Position numbers and translations under genes: made by a program. From Sphingobacteriales bacterium (GTDB lineage Bacteria; Bacteroidota; Bacteroidia; Sphingobacteriales; Sphingobacteriaceae): a stretch of 64,000 nt of DNA. The stretch lies in NCBI GenBank assembly GCA_014763615.1, contig JACXVB010000013.1, positions 21,275 to 85,274 on the forward strand. The letters run 5' to 3'. This document shows positions 1-8,243 of the stretch, piece after piece. Positions within the stretch are counted from its first letter, which is position 1. Each line of letters begins with the position of its first letter. The notes below the pieces were generated by a model. It saw only the letters and a program-made list of their open reading frames with translations. It did no database searches and had not been told where the DNA came from.

Positions 1-471
1 GGCCCAAATGGTATTTTAGATTTAACCGTCCCGGTAAAGAAAAATAAAGGATCGCAGGGTCATACTCCCTATAAAGAAATTCGTATAGCTAATGATGATG
101 ATTGGCAACGCATTCATTGGTTAAGTTTAGAAGCCAGCTATCGCAGTTCGGCCTATTTCGAGTTTTATGAAGATGAGTTCTTGCCTTTTTATCAGAAGAA
201 ATATGATTTTTTACTGGATTACAATCAGCAGTTGCTGGATTTATTATTAAAACTATTAAAATTCCCATTGAGCTACAGCTTTACAGAAGCTTATGAAAAG
301 GCATATCTAGGATTAGTGGATTTAAGAGGGGAAATGCATCCTAAAAAGCCTTCGTCATATCAGAATAAACCTTATTATCAAGTTTTTGAGGATAGAATTG
401 GATATCAGCCAAACTTAAGCATGATAGACCTTTTGTTTAATCAAGGTCCACAAGCGATGAAGTTTGTGTAG
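1..471 (+). CDS. WbqC family protein, C-terminal part (5' end outside window)
   Basis: The frame is open from the first base, so the start lies upstream of the window; 156 residues are visible. The opening PNGILDLTVPVKK and the following KGSQGHTPYKEI segment look like the core of the WbqC-like family, which is found next to sugar or lipoprotein export genes in Bacteroidota and has no firmly established reaction. The rest is alpha-helical with many aromatic residues and no membrane segment. It ends 9 bases before the next gene and may be co-transcribed with it. The family call is from memory of its conserved N-terminal block; only part of that block is visible. Confidence 0.7.
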   Translation, partial: GPNGILDLTVPVKKNKGSQGHTPYKEIRIANDDDWQRIHWLSLEASYRSSAYFEFYEDEFLPFYQKKYDFLLDYNQQLLDLLLKLLKFPLSYSFTEAYEKAYLGLVDLRGEMHPKKPSSYQNKPYYQVFEDRIGYQPNLSMIDLLFNQGPQAMKFV

Positions 472-480
472 ATTATTTTT

Positions 481-963
481 ATGAAATTAATTCCTTTTCA
501 AAAAGAACATGATCCAATTCTTCTCAATTGGGTAAAAGATGAGCAAACGCTTTTTCTATTTTCGGGTATTGCTTTTCAATTCCCTTTAACAGCACAACAA
601 TTGGATGCTTACATGGCTCAATATCCCGATAGGAAATTATATCTGGCTTTAAACGAGGATAATCAAGCCATTGCTTTTGGTGAAATCATTCCGTAAGAAT
701 TGAATTCAGCAAGGTTGGCGCATTTAATTATTGGCGAAAATAGCTCGAGAGGAAAGGGTTTAGGTCAAAAACTGATTTCCGCTTTAAATCAGTTAGGAAA
801 AAGCACATTAAACATCCAAATTATGGATTTATATGTGTTAGAAGGTAATGATGTAGCTATAAATTGTTACCTCAAATCTGGCTTTCAATTTATCCCTAAT
901 GATTTCACTATCAGCTTCCAAAACCAGCAATATCAAGTATTAAAAATGACTAAAAGCTTGTAA
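481..963 (+). pseudogene. GNAT N-acetyltransferase interrupted by an in-frame stop
   Basis: Translation from ATG 481 gives 71 residues ending FGEIIP, then TAA at 694-696. The same frame continues at once as ELNSARLAHLIIGENS and RGKGLGQKLI, the acetyl-CoA pyrophosphate loop of GNAT enzymes, through to a stop at 961-963. Together the two halves make a normal-length GNAT of about 160 residues, missing only one codon to a stop. There is no frameshift or other decay, so this is a recent nonsense mutation, a sequencing error or, less likely, read-through. The second half alone would lack the beta strands that form the substrate side, so neither half should be active by itself. The substrate is unknown. 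Confidence 0.8.
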
Positions 964-1026
964 TCGTAAGCTCAATTTTGACCGTTGAACAACAATTGAG
1001 CGACTCATAAATTTTAGTTTTGTTCG

Positions 1027-1680
1027 ATGGAAGATTCTAAATTAAGTTTGATTTATGTTTACGATGCGCTCTGCGGCTGGTGCTATGGTTTTAGTGGAGT
1101 GATGAGAAATATTTACGAGCAATACCAAAATGATTTTGACTTTGAGGTCATTTCTGGCGGTATGGTTTTGGGCGAGCGAGCAGGGAATTTGAGTGAATCA
1201 AGAACTTTAATAGAAAGTCATTACCCTAATATCGAAGAGATGACAGGTGTAAAGTTTGGAGAGCCATTTTTAGCAGCATTGGCAGAAGGATCACGCTATT
1301 TTAGCTCTGAAAAACCATCAATTGCTCTATCAGTTTTTAAATCTTTTCACCCGGAAAAGGCGATATTATTTGCTCATGCTTTACAAAAAGCCATTTATTT
1401 TGAGGGTATTGATTTAGAACAAGACGAAAATTATTTACCACTTATCCAACCATTTGTTATTCCAGCAGAAGAATTTATAGAAAAACTTAACAGTGAGGAA
1501 TTTAAGCAAGCTGCCTATTATGATTTTGCTTTAGCTCGTCAGTTGCAGGTAACGGGTTATCCTGCGGCGTTTATCAAAGTTGGCGACCGTAACTTCTACA
1601 TGATTGCAAAAGGTTATGCTTCTTTAGATACCATGCAATTGAGAATTGGCAACGTTTTAAAAGAAATAGAAAAGGCATGA
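1027..1680 (+). CDS. DsbA-like thioredoxin-fold oxidoreductase
   Basis: A protein of 217 residues with a CGWC active-site pair near residue 16 (DALCGWCYGFSG), followed by the long alpha-helical insert typical of DsbA/FrnE-like proteins and a cis-Pro region near the C-terminus (VTGYPAAFIKVGD). It resembles the COG3531 group of predicted protein-disulfide isomerases. No signal peptide is visible, so it is probably cytoplasmic, unlike classical DsbA. Its stop overlaps the start of the next gene (ATGA at 1677-1680), so the two are translationally coupled. The redox partner or substrate cannot be told from the sequence. Confidence 0.8.
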   Translation: MEDSKLSLIYVYDALCGWCYGFSGVMRNIYEQYQNDFDFEVISGGMVLGERAGNLSESRTLIESHYPNIEEMTGVKFGEPFLAALAEGSRYFSSEKPSIALSVFKSFHPEKAILFAHALQKAIYFEGIDLEQDENYLPLIQPFVIPAEEFIEKLNSEEFKQAAYYDFALARQLQVTGYPAAFIKVGDRNFYMIAKGYASLDTMQLRIGNVLKEIEKA

Positions 1681-2549
1681 AAAAGATAGCAATTATAGGA
1701 GCAACTGGATTATTGGGTAAACCCGTAACTCAGGCCTTGATTGCCGCAGGTTTTGAGGTGACCATCATTGCCAGAGATGTAGAGAAAGCAAGAGCTCTTT
1801 TTAGGGATGCACATATTATTTATGGTGACTTAGAAGATAAAATGAGCTTATTTGAGGCTTTAAAAGGTCAAGAAGGAGTTTATTTAAGTTTACACATTTC
1901 CCAAAATGCGCATCCTAAAGATTTTATGTGTGAGACCGATGGCCTGCTCCATCTTTTAGAAGCCGCAAAAGCCAATGGAATTCAAAGATTAGCTTATCTT
2001 TCTTCTTTAGTTAAAGATTATCAAGGGCAAAATGGTTTCAAATGGTGGGTATTTGCGGTAAAACTAAAAGCTGTTCAAATATTAAAAGGTGGAGGCATTC
2101 CTTTTACTATTTTTTATCCATCTAATTTTATGGAAAATTTTGACAAAGGAGGTTTTAAGACGGGAAAGACGATGAATCTAGCGGGTCATTCAGAAGTTAA
2201 ACAATATTGGATTAGCGGTGCTGATTATGGTAAACAGGTAGCTAAATCTTTTCAAGTTTTAACCGATGAAAACAGAGAATATATCATCCAAGGTCTAGAA
2301 GCTTACACCATGGAGAAAGCCGTGGAGCTTTTTATTCAAAACTACCATAAAGAAAAATTAAAGATCACAAAAGTGCCTATGGGCTTGCTAAAATTGGTCG
2401 GAAAGTTTTCTTCTAAAATGAATTATATCTATCATATTTTAACAGCAATTAATCATTATCCAGAAAAATTTGGTGCTCAACAAACTTGGGATGAGCTAGG
2501 AACACCTAAAGAAACTATTGAAATGTACGCCAAGAGAGTTTCTTCTTAA
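1677..2549 (+). CDS. NmrA-like / atypical SDR NAD(P)-binding protein
   Basis: A protein of 290 residues beginning with a Rossmann fold: MKKIAIIGATGLLGKPV has the GATGxxG dinucleotide loop near residues 8-14, then IIARDVEKARAL as the phosphate-discriminating strand and helix. The SSLVKDY stretch near residue 118 is where a SDR active site would be, but a clear YxxxK is not obvious, as in NmrA-type proteins that bind the nucleotide without classic dehydrogenase chemistry. It is coupled to the DsbA-like gene upstream by a 4-base overlap, which hints at a redox-related role. No substrate can be assigned. Confidence 0.8.
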   Translation: MKKIAIIGATGLLGKPVTQALIAAGFEVTIIARDVEKARALFRDAHIIYGDLEDKMSLFEALKGQEGVYLSLHISQNAHPKDFMCETDGLLHLLEAAKANGIQRLAYLSSLVKDYQGQNGFKWWVFAVKLKAVQILKGGGIPFTIFYPSNFMENFDKGGFKTGKTMNLAGHSEVKQYWISGADYGKQVAKSFQVLTDENREYIIQGLEAYTMEKAVELFIQNYHKEKLKITKVPMGLLKLVGKFSSKMNYIYHILTAINHYPEKFGAQQTWDELGTPKETIEMYAKRVSS

Positions 2550-2595
2550 AAATCAGAATCAATTAAAGAAAGATTTTGAGTAGTAGTTTTGAGAT

Positions 2596-3573
2596 TTATA
2601 TCTTTTCAGCCTCAGCTAATAGTTGAGTTTTATCAATAGGGACAACCCCTACTTTTTCACAAACCAATCCACCAGCCAGATTCCCCAATTGTGCTGCTAA
2701 ACTAATATCTGCCTTTGCTGCTATGCAAGTAGCAATCACACTAATCACGGTATCGCCAGCACCAGAAACATCGGCAACATTGCGGATGTGTGCTGGAGTA
2801 AGGTGTTCTTCATTATTTTGGAAGGTATATATTCCCAATTCTGAAAGCGTAACCACAATGTTTTTTGCAGCAATCAACTCTTGAAGTTGAACCACCGCAG
2901 CTCTTAAATCCAATAAATTTTTTGGGTTAAAATCAATTTTTAAACCTTCTTTTAACTCTTTTAAATTCGGTTTGAAAACATCTACATTTTTATAAGATAA
3001 GAAATGACGTTTTTTAGGATCAACCACAATTGGAATATGCTTTTCTTTGGCCGTTTTAGTGACCTCATCAATTAATTGCTGAGTAACCAATCCTTTATCA
3101 TAATCTTGAAAAATAATCGCATCAATTGGGTTTTGCGCTAACATCAATCGGAATTTATGCAACACTAAATTGGTTTCATTGATGCCAATTGCTACATCTG
3201 TTTCTGCATCAACTCTTAAAATCTGTTGGTTATTGCCAATTACTCTGGTTTTAACGGTAGTTTGGCGATGAGCTACTTTGATAATTCCATCAGAAGATAT
3301 TTGTTCTATATTTAACAGACGTAAAAACTCATCTGCTTCACTATCATCGCCAATGATAGAACAAATAACAGGATTTGCACCTAGCGCCTTGATATTTAAA
3401 GCTACGTTGGCTGCGCCTCCCAAACGAGATTCTTTTTTATTGACAGAAACAATAGGTACGGGTGCTTCCGGAGAAATTCGATCTACTTTACCCCAGAGAT
3501 AAGCATCAATCATCACATCCCCAATAATGAGAATGTTGAGTTGATTAAAGCTATCGAAGAGATTGTTGTACAA
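2596..3573 (-). CDS. hldA: D-glycero-beta-D-manno-heptose-7-phosphate kinase (PfkB family)
   Basis: A 325-residue PfkB/ribokinase-family sugar kinase. ILIIGDVMIDAYLWGKVDRI and SPEAPVPIV near the N-terminus and the SRLGGAANVALN signature are those of the RfaE/HldE kinase domain; the C-terminal ADVSGAGDT holds the catalytic Asp and anion hole. It should phosphorylate heptose-7-phosphate at C1 for ADP-heptose and LPS core synthesis in the cytoplasm. Only the kinase domain is present, so it is the split (HldA/RfaE1) form; the nucleotidyltransferase is not in this window. The assigned start is TTG; no better ATG lies upstream in frame. It follows aspC in the same orientation, but a strong hairpin lies between them. 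Confidence 0.87.
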   Translation of the reverse strand: MYNNLFDSFNQLNILIIGDVMIDAYLWGKVDRISPEAPVPIVSVNKKESRLGGAANVALNIKALGANPVICSIIGDDSEADEFLRLLNIEQISSDGIIKVAHRQTTVKTRVIGNNQQILRVDAETDVAIGINETNLVLHKFRLMLAQNPIDAIIFQDYDKGLVTQQLIDEVTKTAKEKHIPIVVDPKKRHFLSYKNVDVFKPNLKELKEGLKIDFNPKNLLDLRAAVVQLQELIAAKNIVVTLSELGIYTFQNNEEHLTPAHIRNVADVSGAGDTVISVIATCIAAKADISLAAQLGNLAGGLVCEKVGVVPIDKTQLLAEAEKI

Positions 3574-3594
3574 TGGTTTCTGGTTTTTATCATT

Positions 3595-3626
3595 TCAAAT
3601 GGAGGGGTAAAACTCCCTCCATTTGA
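3595..3626 (-). terminator. Hairpin between aspC and the heptose kinase
   Basis: Twelve perfectly paired bases (3595-3606 with 3615-3626, arm TCAAATGGAGGG) around an 8-base loop. It lies just after the aspC stop on the minus strand. The trailing sequence is A/T-rich but has only a weak T run, so it may be an inefficient terminator or a processing hairpin rather than a full rho-independent stop. Confidence 0.6.
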
Positions 3627-3640
3627 GATGACTACATGAT

Positions 3641-4837
3641 TTATTTTAAACTCGTTAATGCTTCGCCAATTCTTTTGCAAGCTTCTCTTAATTCTTCTTC
3701 AGACGCGGCATAAGAAATACGAATACATTTTTCGTTACCGAAGGCTTCACCGGTAACGGTAGAAACATGGGCGGTATTCAATAAATATAAAGAGATGTCT
3801 TCTGCATTATTTAATACCTCACCATCTTTTGTTTTCTTACCAAAGAAAGCAGAAACATCAGGGAAAAAATAGAAAGCGCCATCTGGCAAATTCACTTTTA
3901 AACCTTCAATTTGGCTTAATAAATCGTAAACAATACCTCTACGTTTCAAGAAAGCGTCACGCATTTCATGGACTTCTTTTAAGCCACCATTTAAGGCAGC
4001 TACACCGGCTTTTTGGGTAATTGAGCAAGTTCCGGAAGTGATTTGTCCTTGTAATTTATCAGCAGCATCGGCAATTTCTTTGTCGGCAGCCAAATAACCA
4101 ATTCTCCAACCAGTCATGGCATAAGCTTTAGAAAAACCATTGATTAAAATCACTCTATCTTTTACAGAGGGGAATTGCGCTATAGACTCATGTCCGCCAA
4201 TAAAGTTGATGTGCTCATAAATCTCATCAGAAATGATGTAGATGTTTGGATATTTCTCAAAAACAGAAACTAAAGCAGCTAATTCCTCTTTGCTGTAAAC
4301 GCTACCTGTTGGGTTACAAGGCGAAGAAAACATAAACATCTTGGTTTTTGGCGTGATGGCTGCTTCTAACTCAGCGGCTGTAATTTTGAAGTTATTTTCA
4401 GCCGTAGCGTTGATAAAAACCGATTCTCCTTCTGCCAATTTCACCATCTCTGAATAAGAAACCCAGTAAGGCGTAGGGATAATCACTTCGTCTCTAGGAT
4501 TTAACATCACCATTAAAGCGTTGGCTAAAGCCTGTTTAGCACCTGTAGAAACTACAATTTGATCAAAACCATAATCTAGGCCGTTTTCTCTTTTTAGCTT
4601 TTCTGCGATGGCTTTTCTCAAATCAGGATAACCTGAAACTGGCGTGTAATAAGTAAAATTGTTAGCCATAGCTTCAGCAGCTGCATCTTTAATGAATTGC
4701 GGCGTATGAAAATCAGGTTCACCGAAGCTAAGGTTAATGACGCTGATGCCTTGAGCAGAAAGCGCTCTGCCCAATTTGGCCATTTTAATGGTCTGACTTT
4801 CTGCCAGATTGTTAATTCTGTTGGATAAAATAGTCAT
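3641..4837 (-). CDS. aspC: Class I pyridoxal-phosphate aminotransferase (aspartate aminotransferase type)
   Basis: 398 residues, the normal length. NLSFGEPDFHTP near residue 36 binds substrate in the Ib subgroup of aspartate aminotransferases. CNPTGSVY carries the Asn (about 175) that contacts the pyridine oxygen, SDEIYEHI carries the Asp (about 204) pairing the ring nitrogen, and NGFSKAYAMTGWRIGY carries the Schiff-base Lys (237) and the Arg that helps hold the cofactor phosphate. It converts aspartate and 2-oxoglutarate to oxaloacetate and glutamate in the cytoplasm; relatives with the same motifs can act as prephenate aminotransferases, so exact specificity is open. Divergent from the CDF gene upstream, with 86 bases between. 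Confidence 0.88.
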   Translation of the reverse strand: MTILSNRINNLAESQTIKMAKLGRALSAQGISVINLSFGEPDFHTPQFIKDAAAEAMANNFTYYTPVSGYPDLRKAIAEKLKRENGLDYGFDQIVVSTGAKQALANALMVMLNPRDEVIIPTPYWVSYSEMVKLAEGESVFINATAENNFKITAAELEAAITPKTKMFMFSSPCNPTGSVYSKEELAALVSVFEKYPNIYIISDEIYEHINFIGGHESIAQFPSVKDRVILINGFSKAYAMTGWRIGYLAADKEIADAADKLQGQITSGTCSITQKAGVAALNGGLKEVHEMRDAFLKRRGIVYDLLSQIEGLKVNLPDGAFYFFPDVSAFFGKKTKDGEVLNNAEDISLYLLNTAHVSTVTGEAFGNEKCIRISYAASEEELREACKRIGEALTSLK

Positions 4838-4923
4838 GATTTAAGTTGAACGCAAATATATAAAAATACTTTTCTATGTGTAGAGGAGATGTAAATTCAT
4901 AAGTTTGTAGCAAATTCAAAGAT

Positions 4924-5922
4924 TTGCAGCCCAAAATTAAGATTATACTCAGTTCACTCGTTATCAGCATCCTTTTAATGTTGATGAAATTTGGTGCTTA
5001 TTTTATCACTCAATCCAATGCCATCTTAACTGATGCTGCCGAAAGTATTGTCAATGTGGTAGCTAGTTCATTCGCATTTTATAGTATCTATTTATCTTCG
5101 CTTCCGCGAGATCAAAACCACCCTTATGGACATGGTAAGGTAGAATTCTTCTCTGCTTTTGTGGAAGGTGTTTTAATTATGATGGCCGGAATCATCATCA
5201 TCTTTAAAGCAGTTTATAATTTATTCTATCCTCAAGAAATTACAGATATCATCGAAGGTTCTTACATTATTGCCTTTACGGGTTTAATTAATGGTGCTTT
5301 AGGTTTTTATCTCATCCAAAAAAGTAAAAAGTTTAATTCACTTACTTTACAAGCAGATGGGAAACACTTGCTTACCGATATGGTGAGCAGTTTTGGCTTG
5401 GTAATTGGTTTGCTGCTCATTTTTATTACTCAAATCTCTTGGTTGGATGCGGTAATTTCCATTTTAATAGCATTTTATATTATTTTTAATGGTTATCGCT
5501 TAACGCGAAAATCTGTTGGAGGTCTGATGGATGAATCTGATGTTTCGGTGGTTAAGGAAATCATATCTTACCTAAATAAAAACAGAAAGTCAGAATGGAT
5601 TGATATTCATAATCTTCGGATTCAGCGATATGGAGCCGAAATTCATATCGATTGCCATGTTACTTTACCTTATTATTTTGAGCTCACAAAAGTCCATCAA
5701 CAAGTATTAGAGATAGAGCATGTCATCAATAAAAATGTAACTGCGGATACTGAGTTTTTCATTCATGCAGATCCTTGTATTCCAGAATGTTGTCATTATT
5801 GTTCGATGCCGGATTGTAAAGTGAGAAAAGAACCGCAAACCAGAACTATCGAATGGAGTTTAGACAATGTGACCAAAAATCAAAAACATTTTGAAGAGGA
5901 GCTAAGCCATGGGAAACTTTAA
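4924..5922 (+). CDS. Cation diffusion facilitator family transporter
   Basis: 332 residues with about six hydrophobic segments, a HPYGHGKVEFFSAF loop and two metal-site signatures: AILTDAAES in the second membrane helix and HLLTDMVSS in the fifth, each with the Asp (and the second with His) expected for divalent cation (Zn, Co, Fe, Mn) antiport out of the cytoplasm. The C-terminal cytoplasmic domain ends in an extra Cys-rich tail (DPCIPECCHYCSMPDC), which could be a metal sensor site and is not in every family member. The start is TTG at 4924. Its end overlaps the NUDIX gene by 14 bases, so the two are likely one transcript. Confidence 0.9.
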   Translation: MQPKIKIILSSLVISILLMLMKFGAYFITQSNAILTDAAESIVNVVASSFAFYSIYLSSLPRDQNHPYGHGKVEFFSAFVEGVLIMMAGIIIIFKAVYNLFYPQEITDIIEGSYIIAFTGLINGALGFYLIQKSKKFNSLTLQADGKHLLTDMVSSFGLVIGLLLIFITQISWLDAVISILIAFYIIFNGYRLTRKSVGGLMDESDVSVVKEIISYLNKNRKSEWIDIHNLRIQRYGAEIHIDCHVTLPYYFELTKVHQQVLEIEHVINKNVTADTEFFIHADPCIPECCHYCSMPDCKVRKEPQTRTIEWSLDNVTKNQKHFEEELSHGKL

Positions 5923-6355
5923 TGTTCGGGTATATGGTTTATTGATAAATGAGTATCAGGAAGTACTATTAAGTGATGAGGAAGAGTATGGTAAACGTTT
6001 TATTAAATTTCCTGGTGGAGGATTAGAATATGGAGAGGGTTTGATAGCGGGCTTAAAAAGAGAGTTTTTAGAAGAATGTGATCTAGCGGTTGAAATTATC
6101 CGCCATTTTTATACTACAGATTTTTTTGTGGAGTCTGTTTTTGGTGGTGGGCAGTTGATTGCTGTTTACTATATAGTGAAAGCAAAAGCGGACCTAAAAA
6201 TAAAAATTAGCCATAAAGTTTATGATTTTGAAGGTCAGGAAGGAAAAAGTAAGCAAAGTTTTCGTTGGGTGCCCATTCAGCAACTTCAAAAGGATACTGT
6301 TACTTTTCCTGTGGACCAATATGTAGTAGAACTATTGAAAGTAGAAAAATTATGA
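5909..6355 (+). CDS. NUDIX hydrolase
   Basis: 148 residues with a complete Nudix box, GGLEYGEGLIAGLKREF followed by LEECDL, matching GX5EX7REUXEEXGU apart from Cys in place of the usual final Gly. It should hydrolyse a nucleoside diphosphate linked to another group; the substrate is unknown. It is sandwiched in an overlapping run: 14 bases shared with the CDF gene and ATGA (6352-6355) shared with bioA. That tight coupling to bioA makes a link to biotin metabolism or a housekeeping role in the same unit worth considering. Confidence 0.87.
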   Translation: MGNFNVRVYGLLINEYQEVLLSDEEEYGKRFIKFPGGGLEYGEGLIAGLKREFLEECDLAVEIIRHFYTTDFFVESVFGGGQLIAVYYIVKAKADLKIKISHKVYDFEGQEGKSKQSFRWVPIQQLQKDTVTFPVDQYVVELLKVEKL

Positions 6356-7617
6356 AAGATTTAGTGAGTAGAGATTTGGACGCCATCTGGCATCCATACA
6401 CACAAATGAAAACGGCAACTTTACCTATTCCCATTGTAAAAGGCGAAGGTGTTTATTTATACAAAGAAAACGGAGAAAAACTAATAGACGCTATTTCTTC
6501 TTGGTGGGTAAATATTCATGGACACAGTCATCCTTATATCGCTCAAAAAGCTTTTGAGCAGTTGCAAACCTTAGAACACGTTATTTTTGCGGGTTTTACG
6601 CATCCGCAAGCGGTAAAGCTTGCTGAAAATTTGTTGAGCATCTTACCTAAAAATCAACAAAAAATATTCTTTTCTGATAATGGCTCCACAGCGGTAGAAG
6701 TTGCGCTGAAAATGTGTTTGCAATATTGGTATAACAAAGGCGAGCAGCGTCAGAAGATTTTAGCTTTTAAAAACGCTTATCATGGCGATACCTTTGGAGC
6801 CATGGCAGTTTCAGGGAGAAGTGCTTGGACAGCGCCTTTTGATAATTTATTGTTTGATGTAGAGTTCATCGATTTACCAAGCGAGGAGAATCTTGAAAAT
6901 CTAAAATCTAAAATCAGCAATCTAAAATCAGATATGGCTTGCTTTATTTTTGAGCCGCTAATACAAGGTTCTGGTGGCATGTTGATGTACGAAGCCCAAT
7001 ATTTAGATGAATTGATGGCACATTGCCAACAAGAAAAGGTGTTGACCATTGCCGATGAAGTGATGACTGGTTTCGGTCGCACAGGGAAATTATTTGCCAC
7101 AGACCACACCCAACACAAAGCGGATATTATGTGCTTTTCTAAAGGTTTAACCGGCGGAACCATGGCTTTAGGTATCACTTCTTGTACCCAAGAAATCTAT
7201 GATGCCTTTTTGTCTGATGATAAAATGAAAACGCTATTTCACGGACATTCTTTTACTGCAAACCCGGTAGCTTGTGCGGTGGCCAATGCCAGTTTTGATA
7301 TTTTAATGCAACCAGAAACCATCCAAAATATCCAAAGGATTGAGAAAAAACATCAAGCATTTAAAGCGGAGATTCAAGATCATCCAAAGCTAAAAGATGT
7401 GCGCCAAACCGGAACTATTATCGCTCTTGAATGGAACACAGATGGAACTTCTTATTTTCACAGCATCAGAGATACTTTATACCAATTCTTTTTAGATCAA
7501 GATTTAATTTTACGTCCGTTAGGAAACATCATTTATATTATGCCTCCTTATTGTATCAGTAACGAGGATTTAGATTACATTTACACACAAATTAAGAAAG
7601 CCTTATCCCAGTTTTAA
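6352..7617 (+). CDS. bioA: Adenosylmethionine-8-amino-7-oxononanoate aminotransferase
   Basis: 421 residues. The start is ATG 6352, overlapping the NUDIX stop; an in-frame ATG further up at 6265 lies inside the NUDIX gene and is not used. DAIWHPYTQMK at the N-terminus, SWWVNIHGHSHP, the phosphate-binding DNGSTAVEVALK, IADEVMTGFGRTGK and the Schiff-base Lys (about 264) in CFSKGLTGG are those of BioA, which makes 7,8-diaminopelargonic acid for biotin. Residues about 180-194 are encoded by an unusual TCTAAAATC simple repeat (listed separately). bioB is on the other strand 27 kb away; no bioF, bioC or bioD is in the window. Confidence 0.93.
   Translation: MKDLVSRDLDAIWHPYTQMKTATLPIPIVKGEGVYLYKENGEKLIDAISSWWVNIHGHSHPYIAQKAFEQLQTLEHVIFAGFTHPQAVKLAENLLSILPKNQQKIFFSDNGSTAVEVALKMCLQYWYNKGEQRQKILAFKNAYHGDTFGAMAVSGRSAWTAPFDNLLFDVEFIDLPSEENLENLKSKISNLKSDMACFIFEPLIQGSGGMLMYEAQYLDELMAHCQQEKVLTIADEVMTGFGRTGKLFATDHTQHKADIMCFSKGLTGGTMALGITSCTQEIYDAFLSDDKMKTLFHGHSFTANPVACAVANASFDILMQPETIQNIQRIEKKHQAFKAEIQDHPKLKDVRQTGTIIALEWNTDGTSYFHSIRDTLYQFFLDQDLILRPLGNIIYIMPPYCISNEDLDYIYTQIKKALSQF
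6897..6931 (+). repeat. TCTAAAATC simple repeat inside bioA
   Basis: Three TCTAAAATC-type units in about 35 bases, encoding an ENLKSKISNLKSD stretch. The same kind of short A/T-rich repeat is otherwise seen in intergenic DNA of this window (33.1, 44.9 and 47.3 kb). It stays in frame in a surface region between two conserved BioA blocks, so the protein presumably tolerates it. Confidence 0.65.
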
Positions 7618-7619
7618 AT

Positions 7620-8243
7620 ATGGAATTAAAAGATATTTTAGAGCAAATCGTAGCCGATCCAAATCAACATGCTAAATGGTTAAATACTTTATCTTTCATG
7701 GAAAATTCAGGTGCTAGAAAAATTTCAGCCTCAGAAGATAAAGAAAAGGTAAACTTGATTATTTTAAAACACGCCGCAGAAGAACATCGTCATGCTTATT
7801 ATTTGAAAAAACAAATTGGAAAAATAGGTGAGGGGCTTTGCGAAAATTATGAAAATCAATATTTGTTAGCTCAGAAAGCCAGTAAGTATTATTTAAATAA
7901 TTTGGATGTGCAGGTGTGTAAATACCTAAAGAAAGAACTCCAATTATCTGGTGCCGATTTACGTTTTGCGGCGTATCTTTTAGTAACCTACGCCATTGAA
8001 GTTAGAGCTGATGAATTATATCCTGTTTATCAAGCTATTTTAACTGAAACTGCTTCTAAAGTAATGGTAAAATCTATCATTTTAGAGGAAGAAGGCCATT
8101 TGGAAGAAATGATTCATCAGTTGAAATTATTCTCGTCAAATTGGGAAATACATGCAGCAATAGCAGTAAATATAGAACACCAATTGTTTGAAAATTGGAT
8201 GCAAAGCTTAGCGCAAGAATTAAATTTGGCCTTTATAGATTAA
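7620..8243 (+). CDS. Ferritin-like diiron protein, function unknown
   Basis: 207 residues, all helical, no signal peptide. The metal ligands of a ferritin-like four-helix bundle can be picked out: Glu28 (FMENSGARK), Glu55 and His58 (HAAEEHRH), Glu127 (YAIEVRADE), and Glu157 and His160 (LEEEGHLEEM), that is E...ExxH...E...ExxH. This is the arrangement of diiron carboxylate oxidases and hydroxylases as well as ferritins; the length favours an enzyme over a storage shell, but that is inference. It starts 2 bases after the bioA stop and must be co-transcribed with it. I do not recognise the family, and no biotin function is proven. Confidence 0.75.
   Translation: MELKDILEQIVADPNQHAKWLNTLSFMENSGARKISASEDKEKVNLIILKHAAEEHRHAYYLKKQIGKIGEGLCENYENQYLLAQKASKYYLNNLDVQVCKYLKKELQLSGADLRFAAYLLVTYAIEVRADELYPVYQAILTETASKVMVKSIILEEEGHLEEMIHQLKLFSSNWEIHAAIAVNIEHQLFENWMQSLAQELNLAFID

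Noticed and set aside
1015..1022. TAGTTTTG as a promoter -7 box before the DsbA-like gene
   Set aside because: No TTTG at the right distance, and it would start transcription at or after the ATG.
6265..6351. Longer bioA start inside the NUDIX gene
   Set aside because: Extends 29 codons into the coding region of NUDIX and gives a sequence unlike BioA; ATG at 6352 fits the family start.
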